Shown one piece after another: positions 49,337 to 58,176 of a DNA stretch of 64,000 bases (position 1 is the first letter of the stretch; each line of letters starts with the position of its first letter). The stretch comes from Methanoculleus horonobensis (lineage in GTDB: Archaea; Halobacteriota; Methanomicrobia; Methanomicrobiales; Methanoculleaceae). The notes under the pieces were generated by a model that had not been told where the DNA came from, did no database searches, and saw only the letters and a program-made list of their open reading frames with translations. Location: the NCBI RefSeq assembly GCF_001602375.1, contig NZ_BCNY01000015.1, forward strand, positions 372,001-436,000, in the 5' to 3' direction. The position numbers and the translations under genes are program-made.

Positions 49337-50088
49337 ACCCGGCGGCGTACGGTGAGCAGGCGCGGCGGGCTTGGGCGATTGCGAGGAAAGACATCCGCGT
49401 CTACTACCTCAAGGGCCCGGTGCTCATCTTCGGGATCTTCATGCCGGTCTTCCTCTTCCTCGCCTTCTTCCTGGGCGGCCGGGACCTCCCGCTCGCGTTC
49501 CTCCTCTCCGGGCTCGTGGGGATGACCCTCTTCTTCACCGCGACCGCCGTCTCGCCGGCGATCTTCCCCTGGGAAGGGCAGGCAAGGACGCTCGAACGCC
49601 TTGCCGCCTGCCCCGTCACCATCGAGGCGATCGTCCTCGGGGACATGATTGCCTCCGTCCTCTTCGGGATCGGGGTCACGGCGGTCACCATTCTCCTCGC
49701 GCTCGGGCTCGGCCTGCCCCTCCTGCACGGCATCGTGCTTGGCATTGCCGTCCTCATCGCTGCATGCTGCTTCTCGGCAATCGGCGTCCTCCTTGCCGTC
49801 CCCCCGACGAACGTGCCCTCGAACATCATGATGCTCTCCACCCTCCTGAAGTTCCCGCTCGTCTTCATATCCGGCATCTTCGTCCCCCTGGAGCAGATGC
49901 CGGCGTGGGGGCTCATGCTTGCGGCCTGCTCGCCGCTCACCTACTTCACGGACGTCGTCCGCTACGCGTTTTCCGGCGCACACCACTTCCCGGTGGTGGT
50001 CGATATTGCGGCGCTCACGCTCTTTGCCCTGGTCTTCACCGCCGCCGCGATGTACCTGCACAGGCGGAGCATGCCGCGGAGGATCTGA
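49333..50088 (+). CDS. ABC-2 type transporter permease
   Basis: A 251-residue protein from GTG 49333, overlapping the ATPase stop (GTGA). Six hydrophobic helices, with the ABC-2 motif LKFPLVFISGIFVPLEQMPAWG and LAACSPLTYFTDVVRYAFSG. With the ATPase it forms a DrrAB-like exporter. Its position between two DUF2703 genes suggests it belongs to the same detoxification or thiol system. Confidence 0.88.
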   Translation: MNPAAYGEQARRAWAIARKDIRVYYLKGPVLIFGIFMPVFLFLAFFLGGRDLPLAFLLSGLVGMTLFFTATAVSPAIFPWEGQARTLERLAACPVTIEAIVLGDMIASVLFGIGVTAVTILLALGLGLPLLHGIVLGIAVLIAACCFSAIGVLLAVPPTNVPSNIMMLSTLLKFPLVFISGIFVPLEQMPAWGLMLAACSPLTYFTDVVRYAFSGAHHFPVVVDIAALTLFALVFTAAAMYLHRRSMPRRI

Positions 50089-50141
50089 TCCGGTGCAGCG
50101 ACAGGAAGATGTCCTGTCAATGTCAACAGTGGAGGTGCACC

Positions 50142-50546
50142 ATGAAGAAGGAACTCGTCATCGAATGGAAGCACGCTGAAGGGAACATCGAAAAGACCCC
50201 TGAGGAGTTCGAGGAGACCGGGATGACGCTTGCGGCGGTCCTCGCGGAGATCCGGATGCTCCTTGAGATGGAGGGGGTCGGCGTCCGGGTGGTCGAGACG
50301 GTCCTCCCCGACGATGCCGCCGCAGAGTCGGAGTCCCTCCTCTTCAACGGGATCCCGGTCGAGCAGCTCCTCGAAGGGGTCGAGGTGACCGCGACGGCCT
50401 GTGCCTGTGCATCATGTGAATCCTGCGAGACCTGCGGGGAGGAGGAGGCGGAGTGCCGGACGCTCCGCTACAACGGCGAGGAGTACGAGGCGATCCCGCC
50501 GGAACTGATCGGTCGGGCCGCCGCAAAAGCGCTCGAGATGGAGTGA
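50142..50546 (+). CDS. Stand-alone DUF2703 protein
   Basis: A 134-residue protein from ATG 50142 (Shine-Dalgarno GGAGGTG). It parallels the C-terminal domain of the 47373 gene: LVIEWKHAEGNIEKT, VVETVLPDDAAAESESLLFNG, then the Cys cluster ACACASCESCETCGEEEAEC and YNGEEYEAIPPELIGRAAAKAL. It lacks the first CxxC found in the fused copy but has an enlarged later cluster. Function is unknown; metal or metalloid binding is plausible. Confidence 0.8.
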   Translation: MKKELVIEWKHAEGNIEKTPEEFEETGMTLAAVLAEIRMLLEMEGVGVRVVETVLPDDAAAESESLLFNGIPVEQLLEGVEVTATACACASCESCETCGEEEAECRTLRYNGEEYEAIPPELIGRAAAKALEME

Positions 50547-50794
50547 GGCGGGGCTGTCGGGCCGCCGTCGCCGGTTCCCTCTCATGCTGGGAGCCGGAGG
50601 TTTCCCGAACGCCGGAGTACACGGGGCCGGTTCCCGTAGCGGGGCGGGGGAGACTTTTTCAATCTGTTTTCAATGTATTGTACTTAACATTAACATAAAG
50701 TTAAATGACTATTTTTAATAAGGGCCGCGTTCCAACCACGATACCGTAAGCCTCCGATACCTCCCCGGAGCGTACCGGAGAGGACCGAACGGAC

Positions 50795-51877
50795 GTGGTA
50801 GCCATTACAAGACGTTGTCATCTTCTGCTCACCCTCCTCTGCATCTGCGGGGTGCTCCTCTGCACCTCCGCCGCCTGCACGACCGTCCGGGGGACGGATT
50901 CCCCTGCGGAAAGCCGCACGATCACCGATATGGCGGGCCGGACCGTCGCCGTCCCGTCGGAGATCGAGAGCATCGCCTGCACCTCGCCGCCGTCGACGAT
51001 GCTCGTCTACATGGTCGCGCCCGACCGGCTCGCGGGCTGGAACTTCGCGCCCGAAGAGGGCTACATCCCCGAGCGGTACATGGCACTCCCGGTCGTCGGG
51101 GGCTGGTTCGGGAAAGAGACCGGCAACTACGAGACCTTCATCTCGATGCACCCCGACATCGTCGTCGAGGGCTACACCACCGACGGCGGGGCGGCGCACG
51201 TCACCGTCGCGGAGCGGCAGCAGAAGATGGGTTCCATCCCGGTCGTCGCCGTCGAGGACACCACCAACGCCACCCGCTACTCGGGTCCCATCAGGTTCAT
51301 GGGCGGCCTCCTCGGGGAAGAGGAGCAGGCCGAAGCGATGATCGCCTTCTACGAGGGCGTGCTCGCCACGGTGACGGAGCGGGTGGCCTCGATCCCCGAC
51401 GACGAGCGGGTGGCGGTCTACTATGCCGAGGGGCCGAAAGGGCTCATGACCGACCCCTCGGGTTCGCCCCATGCCGAACTCATCGACCTCTGTGGCGGGA
51501 GGAACGTCGCCGAATGCGCGATTACGCCGGGAATGGGGATGACGGAGGTCTCGATGGAGCAGGTCATCGCCTGGAACCCGGACGTCGTTCTGGTCCACGA
51601 CCCGGGATTCTACGCCACGGTCCGGACCGACCCTCTCTGGCAGGAGATCACCGCCGTGAAGACGGGCCGGGTCTACCTCATCCCGCAGACGGCTTTCTGC
51701 TGGTTCGACCGTCCGCCCGGGATCAACCGGATCGTCGGGATCCCCTGGACCGCCAAAGTCCTGTATCCGGACCTCTTCGCGGATATGGATCTCGAATCCC
51801 TCGTCCGTGAGTACCACGAGACCTTCATTCACGTATCGCTTTCCGACGACCGGATCCGGGAGATCCTGAACCCCTGA
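50795..51877 (+). CDS. ABC importer substrate-binding protein (BtuF/FecB-like)
   Basis: A 360-residue exported protein from GTG 50795. The signal region LLLTLLCICGVLLCTSAAC ends at a possible lipobox Cys; a helical-backbone binding protein fold follows (TITDMAGRTVAVPSEIESI; HPDIVVEGY; VYYAEGPKGLMTD; WNPDVVLVHDPGFY; FDRPPGINRIVGIPW). This family binds cobalamin, ferric chelates or other metal complexes. It starts a cluster with a methyltransferase, a radical-SAM enzyme and, convergently, a matching permease and ATPase. ATTTTTAATAAG (50711-50722) is the TATA candidate. Confidence 0.87.
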   Translation: MVAITRRCHLLLTLLCICGVLLCTSAACTTVRGTDSPAESRTITDMAGRTVAVPSEIESIACTSPPSTMLVYMVAPDRLAGWNFAPEEGYIPERYMALPVVGGWFGKETGNYETFISMHPDIVVEGYTTDGGAAHVTVAERQQKMGSIPVVAVEDTTNATRYSGPIRFMGGLLGEEEQAEAMIAFYEGVLATVTERVASIPDDERVAVYYAEGPKGLMTDPSGSPHAELIDLCGGRNVAECAITPGMGMTEVSMEQVIAWNPDVVLVHDPGFYATVRTDPLWQEITAVKTGRVYLIPQTAFCWFDRPPGINRIVGIPWTAKVLYPDLFADMDLESLVREYHETFIHVSLSDDRIREILNP

Positions 51878-51884
51878 GGTCAAG

Positions 51885-52526
51885 ATGGGATACGTACCAG
51901 GCAGATTCGACCGCGACGGGGCGGAGGATATGGACCGGATTGCAAAGACGATCTTCGCCCCGATCTATCCGGTGATTGCGCAGCAGATAATCGAGCGGTG
52001 CGGGATCTCCCGCGGCAGGTGCCTTGATATCGGCAGCGGCCCCGGCTCGCTCGGGATCGCCCTTGCGCAGGCGAGCGCGTTAGCGGTCACGCTCCTCGAC
52101 TCCTCCCCGGAGATGATCGCCATTGCAGGAGGGAACGTCCGGGAGGCCGGGCTTTCGGGGCGCGTCGCGCTTCTATCGGGCGACGTCCACGAGATCCCAC
52201 TTCCCGATAGGTCCGTCGATCTCGCGGTCAGCCGCGGTTCGCTCTTCTTCTGGGAGGATCTCCCCCGTGCGTTCTCCGAGATCCACCGGGTTCTCGCACC
52301 GGGCGGGACGGCCTACGTCGGGGGCGGGTTCGGTACGGCCGAACTCCGGGACACCATCGCAGCCACGATGGAGAGGGCGAACCCGGACTGGAGGAGTTTC
52401 CGGGACAGGAACCTCGGCGCGGATAACCGGGAGCGGGTCGCCGGGATCCTCGCGGCCCTCGGGTTCCGTCACCGGCTCGTCAGCGACGACTCGGGGTTCT
52501 GGGTTGTGATGGAGAAGGAGGGTTGA
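51885..52526 (+). CDS. SAM-dependent methyltransferase (UbiE/MenG-like)
   Basis: A 213-residue protein: LDIGSGPGSLGIALA (motif I), VTLLDSSPEMI (motif II), GDVHEIPLPDRSVDLAVSRGSLFFWED and IHRVLAPGGTAYVGGG (motif III). It starts 7 bp after the binding-protein gene and ends next to the radical-SAM gene, so the three are probably one transcript. It may methylate the imported compound or one made by the radical-SAM enzyme. Confidence 0.87.
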   Translation: MGYVPGRFDRDGAEDMDRIAKTIFAPIYPVIAQQIIERCGISRGRCLDIGSGPGSLGIALAQASALAVTLLDSSPEMIAIAGGNVREAGLSGRVALLSGDVHEIPLPDRSVDLAVSRGSLFFWEDLPRAFSEIHRVLAPGGTAYVGGGFGTAELRDTIAATMERANPDWRSFRDRNLGADNRERVAGILAALGFRHRLVSDDSGFWVVMEKEG

Positions 52527-52528
52527 GC

Positions 52529-54265
52529 ATGCGCTGCTCAATCTGCGAGAACCGCTGCGCCGTCCCGCCCGGGGGCGTCGGGCGGTGCAGGATGTATACG
52601 AACGAGGGCGAAGCGATCGTCGAGCGGTTTCCCGACCGCTACATCGCAGTCATGCCGATCGCGATCGAGACGATGCCGATCTGCCACTACCACCCCCGTG
52701 GGACGTTCCTGCAGGCGAGCGGTATCGGATGCACCTTCTCCTGCGGGGGGTGCATATCCGAGACGATCGCCTTCCACGCGGAGGCGGTCTCCGGGGCCCT
52801 CAGGCATATCCCGTCCGACGCTCTGGTCAAGCGCGCCTTAAAAGAGGGGTGCCGGGGGATAGCCTTCTGCCTCAACGACCCGACCGCCATGCACCAGACC
52901 TTCCTCCGGGTGGCCCGGGCTGCGCACGACGCCGGCCTCCTCGTTGGGTGCGCGACGAACGGCTACTACACGGAGGAGTCCCTCCGCGACCTCGCGCCCG
53001 TCGTCGACTTCGCGAACATCGGGCTGAAAGGAGCGTCGGATGCGCGTTACCGTGCGTGCGGTGCGCTCTCGGCGGAACCGGCCTTCCGGACGGTGAAGAC
53101 CCTTCACGAAGCAGGCGTCCATGTCGAGGTCTCCTGCATCCACGCCCGGGGGTGCGACGACGAGATCCGGGCCGCGGCCGCCCGGGTTGCGGAGATCTCC
53201 CCCGATATCCCGTTCCTCGTCATGCGGTTCATTCCGTTCGGCGACGAACCGCCGGAGAGGGAACCGACGATTGCGGAGTCGGAGCGGATCTGCGACGATC
53301 TGCGGCGGACACTCCGCTACGTCTACCTCTTCAACTCGCCCGGGACCGGGTACCTCGATACGGCGTGCCCGTCCTGCGGGAAGACCGTCGTCCGGCGGGA
53401 GTTCTTCGGGCCGATGGGGGCGCGGACGATCGCGATCCCGCCGGATGCCCGGTGCTCCTGCGGTTGTTCTCTCCCCGTGACCGGGAGCGTCGCGGAGACG
53501 CCCTACGCCGAGCCGGGGATGATGGGCGGTTACCGGTTCACCCGGGCGCTGGAGATGGTTCACGCCGTCCTGGTCTGCCTCGGTGTCGAGTCCGATGCCG
53601 ACCTCGCCCGTATCTGGGCCGGGGTCATCCGGGACGACTACATCCGGGACCTCCACGGGAAGATCCAGACAATAGACGGCTACCTTGATCTCGTCCGTGA
53701 ACTCGGGGAGCGGGCCGGCCGCACCGGGGCGGCGGAGAGGCTGGCCGGCTACATCGGCGACCGGGTGGCGGCGGTCTCGTCGGCGGTCGAGGGCTGCCGC
53801 CGGCCGCGGGTCTACTACTCAATGGGGTCGCCGCTCTTTGCCCTGAACGCCGACCGGTTCGAGATGGACCTCGTGGAAGCGGCCGGCGGCGACCCCGTTA
53901 ACCACGGGATCGTCCGGGCCGGAAAACCGGGCGTCAACATAACGCCGGAAGAGTTCGCCGCATTCAACCCCGAATATATCTTCATATCCGGGTTCCTCTC
54001 GGCACCCGCCTCCGATTACATCGCGGCGTGCCGGAGGATGGGGCTCTCTGCCGACGCCGTCGAACACAGCCGTGTCTACACCCTTCCGCCGGGCTGGGAC
54101 TTCGGCAACCCCCGCTGGGTGCTCGGCCTCTCTGCCATCGCAGGCACCCTCCACCCGGAGCGTGCCGTCTTCGACCTTGCCGCGGAGCAGGATCGGTTCT
54201 ACCGGACGTTCTACGGGACCGATGCGGCCGCGATCACGGGGAACCGGTCGTTCTACCGTCCTTAG
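52529..54265 (+). CDS. Radical-SAM enzyme fused to a BtuF-like binding domain
   Basis: A 578-residue protein with no signal peptide. The N-terminal MRCSICENRCAVPPGGVGRC (Cys3, 6, 10, 20) resembles the extra cluster site of activase-like (PflA/AmmeMemoRadiSam) enzymes. The radical-SAM motif is IGCTFSCGGC (Cys68, 72, 75). A Cys-rich zinc-ribbon-like part follows (CPSCGK..CSCGCS, about 277-312). From about residue 425, VYYSMGSPLFALNADRFE, NPEYIFISGFL and TLPPGWDFGNPRWVLG match the C-lobe of BtuF/FecB proteins. ATG 52529 has AAGGAGGGT upstream; TTG 52523 is an alternative. The last 4 bp overlap the convergent ATPase gene. Confidence 0.82.
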   Translation: MRCSICENRCAVPPGGVGRCRMYTNEGEAIVERFPDRYIAVMPIAIETMPICHYHPRGTFLQASGIGCTFSCGGCISETIAFHAEAVSGALRHIPSDALVKRALKEGCRGIAFCLNDPTAMHQTFLRVARAAHDAGLLVGCATNGYYTEESLRDLAPVVDFANIGLKGASDARYRACGALSAEPAFRTVKTLHEAGVHVEVSCIHARGCDDEIRAAAARVAEISPDIPFLVMRFIPFGDEPPEREPTIAESERICDDLRRTLRYVYLFNSPGTGYLDTACPSCGKTVVRREFFGPMGARTIAIPPDARCSCGCSLPVTGSVAETPYAEPGMMGGYRFTRALEMVHAVLVCLGVESDADLARIWAGVIRDDYIRDLHGKIQTIDGYLDLVRELGERAGRTGAAERLAGYIGDRVAAVSSAVEGCRRPRVYYSMGSPLFALNADRFEMDLVEAAGGDPVNHGIVRAGKPGVNITPEEFAAFNPEYIFISGFLSAPASDYIAACRRMGLSADAVEHSRVYTLPPGWDFGNPRWVLGLSAIAGTLHPERAVFDLAAEQDRFYRTFYGTDAAAITGNRSFYRP

Positions 54266-55095
54266 GTGCCGTGGGGTTTTGTCCCGGCGGTATTCGCCCT
54301 TCCCCCGCCACGGCAGCCGCACGGGTTCATCGGGATGCAGACCGTCCGCCCGGCCTCCTTGATGTAGTGGACGCAGATATCGATCCCGTAGGCTTCACGG
54401 AGGTTCTCCTTCGTGATGACGTCCTCGGCCCGGCCCTGCGCGATCAGCCTGCCTTTATTGAGGATGGCGGCCGAATGCGAGATCAGGAACGCGTGGTCGG
54501 GGAAGTGGGTGCACATCAGGATGGCGATCCCGTCGGCGGCGAGCTGGTCGATAGTCGCTATCGTCTTCATCTGGTTGCCGATATCGAGATGCGACGTCGG
54601 TTCGTCGAGGATGAGCAGCGACGGCTCCTGGGCGAGGGCGCGGGCGATCATCACCATCTGCGACTCCCCGCCCGATATCTCGGAGATGGACTTCTCCCGG
54701 AGATGGGTGATCCCGATCCGCTCAAATGCCTCCTCCGCCTTCTCGTAGTCCTCTTCGCCCGGAACCGAGAAGGCCGATATATGGGGGGCTCTCCCCATGA
54801 GGACGAAATCGAGCGCCGAGAACGGGAAGACAGCCTGGTGGGCCTGGGGGACGTAACCGACCTGCCGCGCGACTTCCTCGGGCCGCATATCGGCGACCCG
54901 GCGGCCGTTGATCTCCACCTCCCCACCCTGGAGCCTGAGGATGTTTAAGATGCACTTGATCAGGGTCGATTTTCCGGTCCCGTTCCTCCCGAGGAGGGAG
55001 AGGACCTCTCCTCTCCGGAGGGAGAGGGAGATCTCTTCGAACTGTTTTGTGATGCCGTCGTACGAGAACGAGGCGTTGTTGACGTTCAGAATCAT
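54262..55095 (-). CDS. ABC importer ATPase (FecE/BtuD type)
   Basis: A 277-residue protein. Walker A LLGRNGTGKSTLIKC, signature SEISGGESQMVMIARAL, Walker B LLILDEPTSHLD, and switch THFPDHA are those of type II importers. A short Cys tail MNPCGCRGGG closes the protein. Its start overlaps the permease stop by 4 bp. It should energise the FecCD-like permease for the binding protein at 50795. Confidence 0.9.
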   Translation of the reverse strand: MILNVNNASFSYDGITKQFEEISLSLRRGEVLSLLGRNGTGKSTLIKCILNILRLQGGEVEINGRRVADMRPEEVARQVGYVPQAHQAVFPFSALDFVLMGRAPHISAFSVPGEEDYEKAEEAFERIGITHLREKSISEISGGESQMVMIARALAQEPSLLILDEPTSHLDIGNQMKTIATIDQLAADGIAILMCTHFPDHAFLISHSAAILNKGRLIAQGRAEDVITKENLREAYGIDICVHYIKEAGRTVCIPMNPCGCRGGGRANTAGTKPHGT

Positions 55096-56279
55096 GATAT
55101 CCAGCCTACCTTTTTGCGTGTTAAGAGGTATGCGAAGAATGGCGCACCGATGAGCGACGTCAGGATGCCGAGCGGGATCTCGGCTGCGGTCAGGGTTCTT
55201 GCGATATCGTCAACGATCAGGATGAAAGAAGCCCCGATAACGGCCGATACGGGGATGAGTTTCCGGAAGTCAGGGCCGACGAGCATCCTTCCTATGTGGG
55301 GGACGACGAGGCCGACCCAGCCGATGATCCCGCTGATACAGACCGCGGAGGCGGTGATGACCGTCGAGGCGATGATGAGCACCACGGTCATCCTCTTTGT
55401 GTCCACCCCGAGCGCCCGCGCCTCCTCTTCGCCGACCGCGAGGAGGTTGATTCGCCACCTGACGAGGTAAAGGCAGAGAGCGCAGAGAAGGATCGGCGGG
55501 GCGACCGCGATGACGTCGGCGTTCGAGACCGTAGAGAGGCTTCCCATCAGCCAGAAGACTATCGCGGGCAGGGTGTCGTAGGGGTCGGCGACGTATTTGG
55601 TGAGGGATATGAAGGCGGAGAAGAGTGATCCAACGATGATCCCCCCGAGGACGAGGACGAGGGTCGAGCCCTTGCCGACGGCCCGACCGATGCCGTAGGT
55701 GACGGCGACCGCGAGGATCCCGAAGAAGAAGGCGGAGACCTGGATGACCCAGGGGTTGCCGGAGAGGAGGATCCCGACGGCTGCCCCAAACCCTGCGCCG
55801 GCGGACACGCCGAGGATATCGGGCGAGACGAGGGGGTTCCTGAAGAGTCCCTGGAACGAGGCCCCGGCGATGGCGAGTCCTCCCCCGATGAGCATCGCCG
55901 CAATCAACCGCGGGAGCCTGATCCGGAAGACGACCACCTGTTCCGATGCTCCCCAGGTCTGCTCGAAGGAGGGGAGGAGGACCGGGTGACCGGAGACGGT
56001 CGAGAGCAGGGACGACGCACCGCCGAAGCATGCGTTCGCCGACCCGATGATGAGGATCCGGAAGGTCTCCACCGGGTCCATCATGTATCTCCCGAAGAAG
56101 AGGGAGAAGAAGAAGAGGGCAACCGGGAGGAGGTAGATGGCCTTCCCTGCCGGCATCAGCCGGAGAACGGCTTCGCGGATCGGCATCTCTTTCCGGGAGG
56201 CGGATCGCAGAAGATCGATCGCAACGCTCTTTTGGGGCTCCTGCCCAATCTCCATGGTCGTCTCTTCTCTGTGGGTCAT
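55092..56279 (-). CDS. ABC importer permease (FecCD/BtuC type)
   Basis: About 395 residues with around ten helices. The conserved RLPRLIAAMLIGGGLAIAGASFQGLFRNPLVSPDILGVSAGAGFGAAVG and ISGIIGWVGLVVPHIGRMLVGPD are the BtuC/FecD blocks. Start ATG 56279 is preferred; GTG 56288 and ATG 56255 are in frame. An AT-rich promoter (minus-strand ATTAAATAAAAAA, about 56310-56325) precedes it. It forms the importer with the ATPase at 54262 and probably the binding protein at 50795. Confidence 0.9.
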   Translation of the reverse strand: MTHREETTMEIGQEPQKSVAIDLLRSASRKEMPIREAVLRLMPAGKAIYLLPVALFFFSLFFGRYMMDPVETFRILIIGSANACFGGASSLLSTVSGHPVLLPSFEQTWGASEQVVVFRIRLPRLIAAMLIGGGLAIAGASFQGLFRNPLVSPDILGVSAGAGFGAAVGILLSGNPWVIQVSAFFFGILAVAVTYGIGRAVGKGSTLVLVLGGIIVGSLFSAFISLTKYVADPYDTLPAIVFWLMGSLSTVSNADVIAVAPPILLCALCLYLVRWRINLLAVGEEEARALGVDTKRMTVVLIIASTVITASAVCISGIIGWVGLVVPHIGRMLVGPDFRKLIPVSAVIGASFILIVDDIARTLTAAEIPLGILTSLIGAPFFAYLLTRKKVGWIS

Positions 56280-56555
56280 CCGGCGCACCGTGCATACCGG
56301 ATATGTAAGGTTTTTTATTTAATTTTATGGCAATGTAAATGACATAACCTTTACAACGGTGGTAAAAAGGTTCGGTAGACCTCGGTTCTGCTGCAATCAA
56401 AGATCGGGGTCTGAGGATCGAACGTGCGGCCCGGCGGCTATCGTTCGATGCGGTGGTGCGGGTGAGACGGTCCTGCGGCGGGTTCAGGCGTGAGAGAAAA
56501 AAGAGGCGCGGAGTGTTTTCCGGCAAGTGGCCGTTCCGGATCGGGGGGGGATCTC

Positions 56556-57245
56556 TCACTCCTCAGGGCCGTAGCACCGCCGGAGGATGACCGGAGTGTT
56601 CCGTGGCGCTCCGGCGGCGGTATCCGCAAAGAGCGCTGGAGCGGCGATGCGATCTCCCGGGGTCGGAGGCGCCGGAACCGGGGAGAACGCCTGTGCCTCG
56701 CGCCACTCCCAGACGGCATCCATCACGGCCTCCGCCGTCGCCATGACGCTCGCGGCTCCGACGTCCACCACGACGGCGTTCGTGATCTTCCACCGCTCTA
56801 CGACCGTATCGAGCAGCCGGCGCCGGACCGTCCAGACCATCGGTGGGTGCGGATGCGCGAGCAGGTGGTCGAGCTGCTCCGCCCAGACCGCGCCCTGGAG
56901 CTCGAATCTCCCCACCTCGTCGATGACCATGAGATCCGTCTCCCGCGGGTCCGGCGGCGCGAGCGCCCGGCGGCCGAACACGAGCCCCTCGGGGCGGAAG
57001 TAGAACCGGCCGTGGGCCTCGCACCGCGGGTCGGGGTCGATCGAACAGAGTTCCTCGTGCTCGCCGGTGGCGAGGTCGACCAGGGTGAACCCCGACCTCC
57101 GCCCGTCCCGCACGTGTCCGGGGGCGATGACCCCGCGGACCCGGACGTTCAGCCCGACGATGAGCCCGAGAACCAGGTGCAGGAACGTCGTCTTGCACTG
57201 GCCCTGCCCGCCGGTGATGATGAAGACCGGTGCCCGGTGGTTCAT
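56556..57245 (-). CDS. P-loop NTPase (THEP1/DUF2478-like) with altered Walker A
   Basis: A 229-residue protein. The start MNHRAPVFIITGGQGQCKTT resembles the P-loop of nucleoside-triphosphatases, but the Gly before the Lys is Cys17 (Cys17-Lys18-Thr19). Walker B is LMVIDEVGRFELQG, as in THEP1 and DUF2478 nucleotide hydrolases. An extra RFYFRPEGLVFGRRAL stretch lies between. Substrate is unknown, and the Gly-to-Cys change may reduce or alter nucleotide binding. Confidence 0.7.
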   Translation of the reverse strand: MNHRAPVFIITGGQGQCKTTFLHLVLGLIVGLNVRVRGVIAPGHVRDGRRSGFTLVDLATGEHEELCSIDPDPRCEAHGRFYFRPEGLVFGRRALAPPDPRETDLMVIDEVGRFELQGAVWAEQLDHLLAHPHPPMVWTVRRRLLDTVVERWKITNAVVVDVGAASVMATAEAVMDAVWEWREAQAFSPVPAPPTPGDRIAAPALFADTAAGAPRNTPVILRRCYGPEE

Positions 57246-57472
57246 CCGTGGACCCCTCCGCTTTTGAAGAACGGATCAGGGGCTACCGGTCTGTCCCGGT
57301 CTCCTCCGGGGAGGGAAACCCTGGAGACGTTCACTCGGGAGTACATGGGTATACATTGCGACCTCGGGTATAAAACACTTTTACTAATTTGATTTGTTAA
57401 TATCGAAACATTTACCGTGTGGCTACCGCGGGGCCCGCAACCCTTATGCGAGGTCCGGTGCCTGGGGTGCCC

Positions 57473-58144
57473 ATGAACCAGGAGAGGGCCTGTTCAGCCT
57501 GCAGGAAGAACCTCGTCCCGCGTGAGAGGGGGTCGGAACCGGCGCCGCCGGGAGAGGAGACGCTCTCGAACCTCGACCTGATCGAGCGGATCTGCCTGAC
57601 GACGACCGAGACCGATCCGCTCGCGCTCGCCTGCACGATCATGCGGCACCCACAGATCAGCCTTCACGGCCCGGAGCACCACTTCCTGGTGCCGGCCGTC
57701 CTGCTTGCGGCTTACTACAACCACCGCGGGAGCCCGGAGAAGAAGGAACCGGCCCTCCGGCAGGCGAGGAAACGGGCCGAGGCCGTTCAACCGGCCTTCT
57801 GCGGCACGCACGGGACCTGCGGCGCGGCGATCGGCACCGGGATCTTCATGAGCCTCATTACGCACTCCGGCCCGCTGAAGAAGGAGGAGTGGTCGCTCTC
57901 CAACCAGATGACGGCACGGAGCCTCACGGCGATAGCCGTGAGCGGCGGGCCGCGTTGCTGCAAACGCGATTCGTGGCTCGCGATCGGCGAGGCGGTGAAG
58001 TTTCTCGCCGAGAAGTGCGGTATCCGTCTACCGGTGACGGAGCATATCGCGTGCGAGTACGCGACCGTAAGCAGCGACTGCACGGGTTACGAGTGCCCGT
58101 TTTACCCCGGTGAGGAGTCCGGCCCGCGCCCTCCATCAGTATAA
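57473..58144 (+). CDS. DUF5714-like Cys-rich protein
   Basis: A 223-residue soluble protein. CSACRKNLV at the start, then TDPLALACTIMRHPQISLHGPEHHFLVPAVLLAAYYN, FCGTHGTCGAAIGTGIFMSLIT, SGGPRCCKRDSWLAI, and CEYATVSSDCTGYECPFYP. The block pattern fits DUF5714, a family with Cys/His residues able to hold a metal or iron-sulfur cluster. ATG 57473 is preferred because TTATGC at 57444-57449 can serve as TATA; an in-frame GTG exists at 57419. Confidence 0.75.
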   Translation: MNQERACSACRKNLVPRERGSEPAPPGEETLSNLDLIERICLTTTETDPLALACTIMRHPQISLHGPEHHFLVPAVLLAAYYNHRGSPEKKEPALRQARKRAEAVQPAFCGTHGTCGAAIGTGIFMSLITHSGPLKKEEWSLSNQMTARSLTAIAVSGGPRCCKRDSWLAIGEAVKFLAEKCGIRLPVTEHIACEYATVSSDCTGYECPFYPGEESGPRPPSV

Positions 58145-58176
58145 GTAGCAACGATGAACAATACCATACGGAGCTA

